Shown piece by piece: positions 59,363 to 64,000 of a DNA stretch of 64,000 nucleotides. Both the position numbers and the translations under genes were made by a program. Numbering within the stretch: position 1 is the stretch's first letter; every line of letters starts with the position of its first letter. Below the pieces are notes generated by a model, which was given only the letters and a program-made list of their open reading frames with translations, did not search any database and had not been told where the DNA came from. Where the stretch lies: NCBI GenBank assembly GCA_021802125.1, contig JAKAAX010000002.1, forward strand, positions 186,001 to 250,000, given 5' to 3'. This DNA is from Thermoplasmata archaeon (GTDB lineage Archaea; Thermoplasmatota; Thermoplasmata; Lutacidiplasmatales; UBA184).

Positions 59363-60946
59363 GTGATCCAGGGGAGGGCGCTCATCGACGTCAAGGCGCT
59401 CCGCTGCTCCTCCTGCGGGGCCCCGCTGAAGGACCCCACCGGGGAACTGGTCGCCTGCGAGCACTGCGGGACGGTCCAGAAGATCGTCGACGCCCGGGCC
59501 TTCCTCGACCAGATCCTGCTCCAGGTGAACGCGTTCGTCCGCCAGTCGCTGCCGGTGGGGCTCGATGCCGCCGCCACCACCACCATCGACCCCGTGGCCC
59601 GCCACAACCTCTGGCTATCGAGCATCGGACCGCGGATGGCGACCGAGTACGGGGAGTACCGGTTCCGGACCTTCAACCTGCTCTCGCACACCATGGCCGC
59701 CCTCCCCTTCACCATCGCCTCCGACCTTCCCCCGGGTGGCGACCCCCGGGACGCCTTCCTCTTCCAGGCGAAGATCCAGTCGGTCTCCTCGCTCGCCGTG
59801 GACGACGCGAGCAAGACCTCGCTCCAGGAGTCCACGGGGCTCGCGGTGGCCTACGCCTACGCGCTCAACAACGCGGCGCTCCTGAGCGCGCTGCGCGCCG
59901 AGCGGTACCATCTGATGGCGAAGAACTTCGCCGACGCGGCCCAGTCGCTCAAGGGGATCGCCCGGTTCTCCGCGCTCGAGGCCCGTTTCCAGGGCCTCTC
60001 GAAGCTCGCCGAGGGATTGGACCAGCTGACGCAGACGAAGGTCGACCCTTCGCGGCAAGCGTTCCACGACGCCCTGCCCGCGCTCTCCCTCTCGAGGGAG
60101 CTCATCTCGAAGGACTTCGACCTCGCCGTGATGCTCCAGGCGGTGGACGAGGAGATCTCGCTCACCCGCGCGTCGGCCTACATGCTCGAGGCTCTCGCGC
60201 TGGACCCTCAAGGGTTCACGGCCGGCTCCTTCCTGCCCTTCCAAGCTCTGCTGGGGGTCCTGGTCCAGCACCGCCAGATGGCCAGCGGGCTCTGGCAGAG
60301 GACCCTCCGCGCCGGGGACCGCCAGGAGCGGGTCCTCCAGATGGCCATGGACGCCCGGAGGGCCCAGGCCCAGGCCGCCGCGGTGAAGGTGGCTCCGACC
60401 GTCGGCCCCGTCGCCGTCCCGTTCTGGGTCGTCGAGGTCCCCTACTCCTTCCAGACGGGAGCCGCCTGGAGGAAGCACGCGGTCGAGGTGGCGGAGGCGG
60501 TCCTCCTCGCCGCGACGTTCCCGCTCGACCAGGGGGCGATGAACGGGGCGGACCCCGCCGCCGTCCTGACCGACGTCTTCTCCGCTCGAGAGCGGGCGGG
60601 GCTCATGGCCCGCATCGGTGGGCGAGAGACGGCGATCAGCGCCGGGGGCCCCGTCCAGGGCCTCCTCCGGGGGACCGGGCCCCGACCGCTCTCGGGGATG
60701 CGCGTCGTTCCCCCGATCTCCACCCACGACGATGCCCTCGTGCTCGCGCAGAGCTACATCGAGGTGAGCCGACGGAACGACCCGAGCCTCGACCACCAGC
60801 TGAAGCTTTCCTCCCCGCGGGTCATCGACCTCGTCTACGTCCCTTTGGGCGCCTCGCCCCCGGGCTATCCTCTCATCCCTCCCCTGGGTCCGCTCTCGCC
60901 CCGCTCGGTGGGGGACCCGACGTGGCTCACGCGCCTCTCGCTCTGA
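59363..60946 (+). CDS. Zinc-ribbon protein with large unrecognised helical domain
   Basis: 527 residues from a GTG at 59363. Zinc ribbon LRCSSCGAPLKDPTGELVAC-EHCG at about 13-37 (CxxC...CxxC), then ~480 residues with long helices (YAYALNNAALLSALRAERYH, LSRELISKDFDLAVMLQAVD) and a C-terminal beta-rich part (VAVPFWVVEVPYSFQTGAAW, VIDLVYVPLGASPPGYPLIP). The VPFWVVEVPY segment is typical of domains attached to zinc ribbons in secretion or trafficking scaffolds, but I cannot assign it. Probably works with the preceding gene. Confidence 0.75.
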   Translation: MIQGRALIDVKALRCSSCGAPLKDPTGELVACEHCGTVQKIVDARAFLDQILLQVNAFVRQSLPVGLDAAATTTIDPVARHNLWLSSIGPRMATEYGEYRFRTFNLLSHTMAALPFTIASDLPPGGDPRDAFLFQAKIQSVSSLAVDDASKTSLQESTGLAVAYAYALNNAALLSALRAERYHLMAKNFADAAQSLKGIARFSALEARFQGLSKLAEGLDQLTQTKVDPSRQAFHDALPALSLSRELISKDFDLAVMLQAVDEEISLTRASAYMLEALALDPQGFTAGSFLPFQALLGVLVQHRQMASGLWQRTLRAGDRQERVLQMAMDARRAQAQAAAVKVAPTVGPVAVPFWVVEVPYSFQTGAAWRKHAVEVAEAVLLAATFPLDQGAMNGADPAAVLTDVFSARERAGLMARIGGRETAISAGGPVQGLLRGTGPRPLSGMRVVPPISTHDDALVLAQSYIEVSRRNDPSLDHQLKLSSPRVIDLVYVPLGASPPGYPLIPPLGPLSPRSVGDPTWLTRLSL

Positions 60947-61007
60947 TCGCGCGCGCCGCCCCAAGCCTCAAGACCGCCAGGCCTGTGGGCGCGAGGAGGG
61001 TGGAGGA

Positions 61008-62681
61008 TTGACCGCCGCACCGAACGCACCAACGCCACCGGCCGACGTGCTGGCGAAGATGGGGGGGAAGGAGGCGTTCGAACTGCTCCGGGACCTCGTC
61101 GCGATCGACACCACCAACCTCGAGGACCCGGCCCATCACCGGGAGGAGAAGCGGCACTACTCGGAGGCGGCGAAGTTCCTCGCCTCCCGCGCCGGCGCCT
61201 ACGGGCTGAAGGCCCGGGTCTGGGACGCCCGCGAGCATGCCCCGCACGGGCAGGAGAAGTTCCATTCCCCGCGACCGAGCGTCATCGTCGACCTGGAGGC
61301 CGGGGCGGAGCCCACGCTCCTGGTCCTGGCCCACTACGACGTGGTCCCGGTGCCCGAGGAGCAGCTCTCCCGCTGGCAGAGCCCTCCGCACGAGCTCACT
61401 TACCGTCCCTCGGTGGGACGTCTCTTCGGTCGGGGATCGAACGACGACCTCGGCAGCGGGGTCGTGGGGGGTCTCATGGCGCTCCGCGAGCTCGCCCAGA
61501 GGAAGGACCTCCCCGCGAACGTGCGGCTCATCCTCTGTCCCGACGAGGAGACCGGAGGCGCTGGAGGTATCGAGGCGGTGGCGGAGCACGACCACGCCCT
61601 TCCCCCCGACAGCCGTGAGCGGCTCCTGCGCGGGGAGCTCGCGCTCATCCCGGACGGTGCACCCTACGTCGCGGCCGGATGCAGCGGGGTCGCCTTCATC
61701 GACTTCGGGATCGAGGGCGCCTCCGCGCTCGAGGACCACCTGTCCCTGGGCGATGGTGTCCTGGGCTTCGAGAGCACCGCGCGCAGCTGGGTCTCCCGCC
61801 TGCCGTCGCCGGACTACCCCGACCACGGGGCCCCGGACCCGCAGATCACCGGGCGCGCGACGCTGACGAAGATGGACCTCGAGGAGGAATCCGGTGTCGG
61901 CACCCCCCCCGGGGGTTCGCGGTCGGACCTTCCTCACCTGCTTCGGGCCCATGCCGAGAGCGACGCCGCGAACCAGATCGCCGAGTCGGTGACCCTCACC
62001 TTCGGCGGGTCCCCGGCGAAGGTGGACGCGCTCCTCGCGGCGCTCGAGAAGCACGTCGTCGAGCCCTTCCGCTTGGTCGAGCTCAAGGGACCTGGCGACG
62101 CCGGCCAGGTGGGGCGCATGTCGCTGCGGGTCGTGGGGCGCGCGGGACACGCGGGCTACCCGCACAAGGCGGCCAATCCGGTCCCCGTCGCGGTGGGTCT
62201 CCTCCGCGCCGCCGCGCAGGAGGGAACGCTCGACGCCTCGGTGCGCTGCGTCGGAGGCTTCACCCTCGACCTGCGCGCGCCTCCGGAGATGGAGGCGAGC
62301 GACGTCCTCGCCCTCTTCGACAACCGCTTCCGCCTGCTTCGCAGCGAGCTGCCCCGGGCGCAGTACCAGGCCCCGGAGGAACGTCGACGCAGCGGCTACG
62401 CTCTGGACATCTCCCACCCGGCCATCCTCTCGGTCCGCAAGGCCTTCGAAGAGGTCGCGGGCGGGAGCGTGGGGGTCTTCGGGGAGTACGGCGGGACCGA
62501 CGCGAGCGCGCTGCGGGGGATGACGACCCCTGGCGGCAAGCCTCTCCCCGCGATCGTGGTGGGCTCGATGGACCGGGACGCCCGGATCCACGACGCCGAG
62601 GAGAGCGCGGACCCGCGCCTGCTCGGGGTTGTCCAGCGCCTGCTCGTTCGCTGCATCGAAACGTGGAAGCCCGCCGCGTGA
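61008..62681 (+). CDS. M20-family metallopeptidase
   Basis: 557 residues from a TTG at 61008. M20 zinc ligands: LVLAHYDVVPVPEEQLSRWQ (His ~109), GRGSNDDLGSGVVGGLMAL (Asp bridging), CPDEETGGAGGIEAV (Glu catalytic pair), PDGAPY (Asp) and a His in the last domain (DARIHDAEE). A lid/dimerisation insertion with VGRAGHAGYPHKAANPVPVA is present. Substrate is a peptide or N-acyl amino acid; the length is above the 400-450 usual for small M20 enzymes because of an extra segment near 230-320. Confidence 0.92.
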   Translation: MTAAPNAPTPPADVLAKMGGKEAFELLRDLVAIDTTNLEDPAHHREEKRHYSEAAKFLASRAGAYGLKARVWDAREHAPHGQEKFHSPRPSVIVDLEAGAEPTLLVLAHYDVVPVPEEQLSRWQSPPHELTYRPSVGRLFGRGSNDDLGSGVVGGLMALRELAQRKDLPANVRLILCPDEETGGAGGIEAVAEHDHALPPDSRERLLRGELALIPDGAPYVAAGCSGVAFIDFGIEGASALEDHLSLGDGVLGFESTARSWVSRLPSPDYPDHGAPDPQITGRATLTKMDLEEESGVGTPPGGSRSDLPHLLRAHAESDAANQIAESVTLTFGGSPAKVDALLAALEKHVVEPFRLVELKGPGDAGQVGRMSLRVVGRAGHAGYPHKAANPVPVAVGLLRAAAQEGTLDASVRCVGGFTLDLRAPPEMEASDVLALFDNRFRLLRSELPRAQYQAPEERRRSGYALDISHPAILSVRKAFEEVAGGSVGVFGEYGGTDASALRGMTTPGGKPLPAIVVGSMDRDARIHDAEESADPRLLGVVQRLLVRCIETWKPAA

Positions 62682-62705
62682 GCGGTCGGGTGGTCCTTCG
62701 ACCGC

Positions 62706-63974
62706 TCAGACCTTCGGTGTCGGGGTCGGGGCCGCGGTCGAGCCCGGCGTAGCGACCGTGCCGTCCAGCCGCCAGAGGTCCCGCCCCAGCATCGCGAAGA
62801 GCCCCGAGAGGAGCAGGCCCACCCCTCCGATCTCGAGCGCGAGGTTCACACCGTGAAGGGTGATCAGGAGCCCTCCGACAAGCTGGGAGACCGGCATCAC
62901 GCCGTAGCTCAACAATCCGTCGAGCGAGAAGTACCGCCCCCGCATCTCTTCGGGCACCACGCGCTGCGCCGTGGTGAGCCACGTGTTCCCCGAGAACTGG
63001 AGCATCAGCTCGTAGACGAACATGATGGGGGTCGCGTACCAAACGTTGTGCAGCGCTCCGAGGACGAAGAGGAGCGCACCGCAGCTCACCCCGTAGCCCA
63101 GGACCCAGACCTTCCCGGCGTACCTCACGGCCGCCGTGCGCCCGACCAGGAGGCTCCCCAGGGCCCCTCCCATCGTGGCGACCGCGAGGAAGAGCCCGTA
63201 GGCGAGGGGGTTAGTCTGGTGGAGCCCCGCGACGACGTAGATGACCATGAACGTCGAGAAGAGCGTGTTGAAGAAGTTCATGAAAAGGGCCGAGATGGAG
63301 AGCTGGAAGAGGCCCCGCGCGCTCAGCAGCCACCGCCACCCCTCGACGATCTCTCTCGTCATCTTCGACTTCGGGGCCGAGGGTCCTCGAGCTCCCCCCT
63401 TGCGGACCACGGGAGCGAGGGAGACCGAGAAGACGAGGAGCGCCGAGAGGATGTAGGTCAGGGAGTTGTAGAACAAGCTGAGGGCCGCTCCCGACACGAG
63501 GAGCAGCGCCCCGGCGACCGAGCTGGCCACGAGGGAGATGACGGACCGGGAGGACTGGACGACCCCGTTCGCGTCCGCGATCTCGTCCCGGGCGACGATG
63601 GAGGGAAGGATCGACTGCTCCGCAGGGTTGAACAATCCCGAGACTCCCGCGGAGACGAAGACCACCAGCAGGACGAGGGGCAGGTCGAAGCCCCGCAGGA
63701 AGAAGACCAGCGAGAGCCCTCCCACGCTGGCCGCGCGGACGACGTCCGAGAAGACCATGATCCGCTTGCGGTCGTACCGGTCGACCCACACCCCGGCGGG
63801 GAGGCTCAGCAGGACCACGGCGGCCAGGTTGACTATCCCGACGATCGCGACGTCGAGGGCGGAGCCGGTCGTCGTGTAGACGATCCAGTTGATCGCGACG
63901 CCTCCGATGACCCGGCCGCTCGTCGAGCCCGCCCCGGCGAGGTAGAGCCGAAGGAAGTTCCGGTTCCGGAACAC
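62706..63974 (-). CDS. Major facilitator superfamily transporter (may extend past the window edge)
   Basis: 422 residues as read from a GTG at 63974, about twelve helices. FRNRNFLRLYLAGAGSTSG, the motif A-like GVWVDRYDRKRIMV, NPAEQSILPSIVARDEIADA and the second-half FSLDGLLSYGVMPVSQLVGG place it among EntS/MFS_3-like exporters, as the transporter near 20 kb but clearly diverged from it. The true start may lie a few codons upstream beyond position 64000. Converges on the M20 gene with 24 bp between. Confidence 0.9.
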   Translation of the reverse strand: MFRNRNFLRLYLAGAGSTSGRVIGGVAINWIVYTTTGSALDVAIVGIVNLAAVVLLSLPAGVWVDRYDRKRIMVFSDVVRAASVGGLSLVFFLRGFDLPLVLLVVFVSAGVSGLFNPAEQSILPSIVARDEIADANGVVQSSRSVISLVASSVAGALLLVSGAALSLFYNSLTYILSALLVFSVSLAPVVRKGGARGPSAPKSKMTREIVEGWRWLLSARGLFQLSISALFMNFFNTLFSTFMVIYVVAGLHQTNPLAYGLFLAVATMGGALGSLLVGRTAAVRYAGKVWVLGYGVSCGALLFVLGALHNVWYATPIMFVYELMLQFSGNTWLTTAQRVVPEEMRGRYFSLDGLLSYGVMPVSQLVGGLLITLHGVNLALEIGGVGLLLSGLFAMLGRDLWRLDGTVATPGSTAAPTPTPKV

Positions 63975-64000
63975 CCGAGCAAGGTTCCGCGGAGGGGGAA

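Noticed and set aside
1..64000. CRISPR arrays, insertion sequences, rRNA operons, prophage
   Set aside because: No regularly spaced repeats, transposase, integrase, terminal inverted repeats or rRNA sequence were seen by eye.

Overview
The window is a high-GC chromosomal segment of an archaeon. The evidence is a set of archaeal information-processing genes: ribosomal proteins L1, L10/P0, L12, L44e and S27e, aIF2 alpha, aIF5A, Nop10, fibrillarin and Nop5, Trm56, and the D-aminoacyl-tRNA deacylase DtdA. It also carries both prenyltransferases of archaeal ether-lipid synthesis and a mevalonate kinase. TATA-like boxes lie about 24-33 nt upstream of many start codons, which is typical of leaderless archaeal transcripts. 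GTG and TTG starts are common. The gene set, PKD-type surface proteins, KaiC-like ATPases and base composition fit an uncultured Thermoplasmatota lineage best; that assignment is inference.

1-7.1 kb: an esterase running off the left edge, three consecutive KaiC/RecA-fold genes of which only the first has an intact P-loop, a large HerA/VirB4-like ATPase, and a DRG-type GTPase. 7.1-21 kb is a looser, accessory-looking region with non-coding stretches and apparent decay. It holds a methyltransferase stump, a GNAT acetyltransferase, a zinc protease, HxlR and ArsR-like regulators with neighbours, small membrane proteins, a methyltransferase, a YcaQ-like DNA glycosylase, a membrane-anchored YVTN beta-propeller, a GrpB-family protein and an MFS exporter.

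21-35.7 kb is core: purF-nop5-flpA; the ribosomal stalk operon L1-L10-L12; a zinc protein divergent from an alpha/beta hydrolase carrying a long disordered and charged helical tail; then L44e-S27e-aIF2alpha-Nop10-wHTH-Trm56-mevalonate kinase, convergent with a YchF/Ygr210 GTPase and a cobalamin adenosyltransferase. 35.8-46.4 kb holds two giants. One is a 1454-residue surface protein with five copies of an unrecognised ~158-residue repeat followed by PKD domains. The other is a ~1494-residue all-helical repeat protein with no ordinary start codon, behind aIF5A. 46.4-54.5 kb has a tRNA-Glu(CTC), small proteins (CDGSH, DUF1801-like, two ribbon-helix-helix proteins, a duplicated-motif mini-protein), DtdA, a tandem M16 protease pair and a PGY-rich four-helix membrane protein. 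54.6-64 kb holds a UbiA prenyltransferase and GGGP synthase with overlapping ends, a DUF2070-like membrane protein, an unusual pair of zinc-ribbon proteins, an M20 peptidase and a second MFS transporter at the right edge.

I saw no CRISPR array, insertion sequence, rRNA or prophage. The best candidates for undescribed biology are the KaiC trio beside the HerA-like ATPase, the two giant repeat proteins, the hydrolase-disorder-helix fusion and the zinc-ribbon pair.
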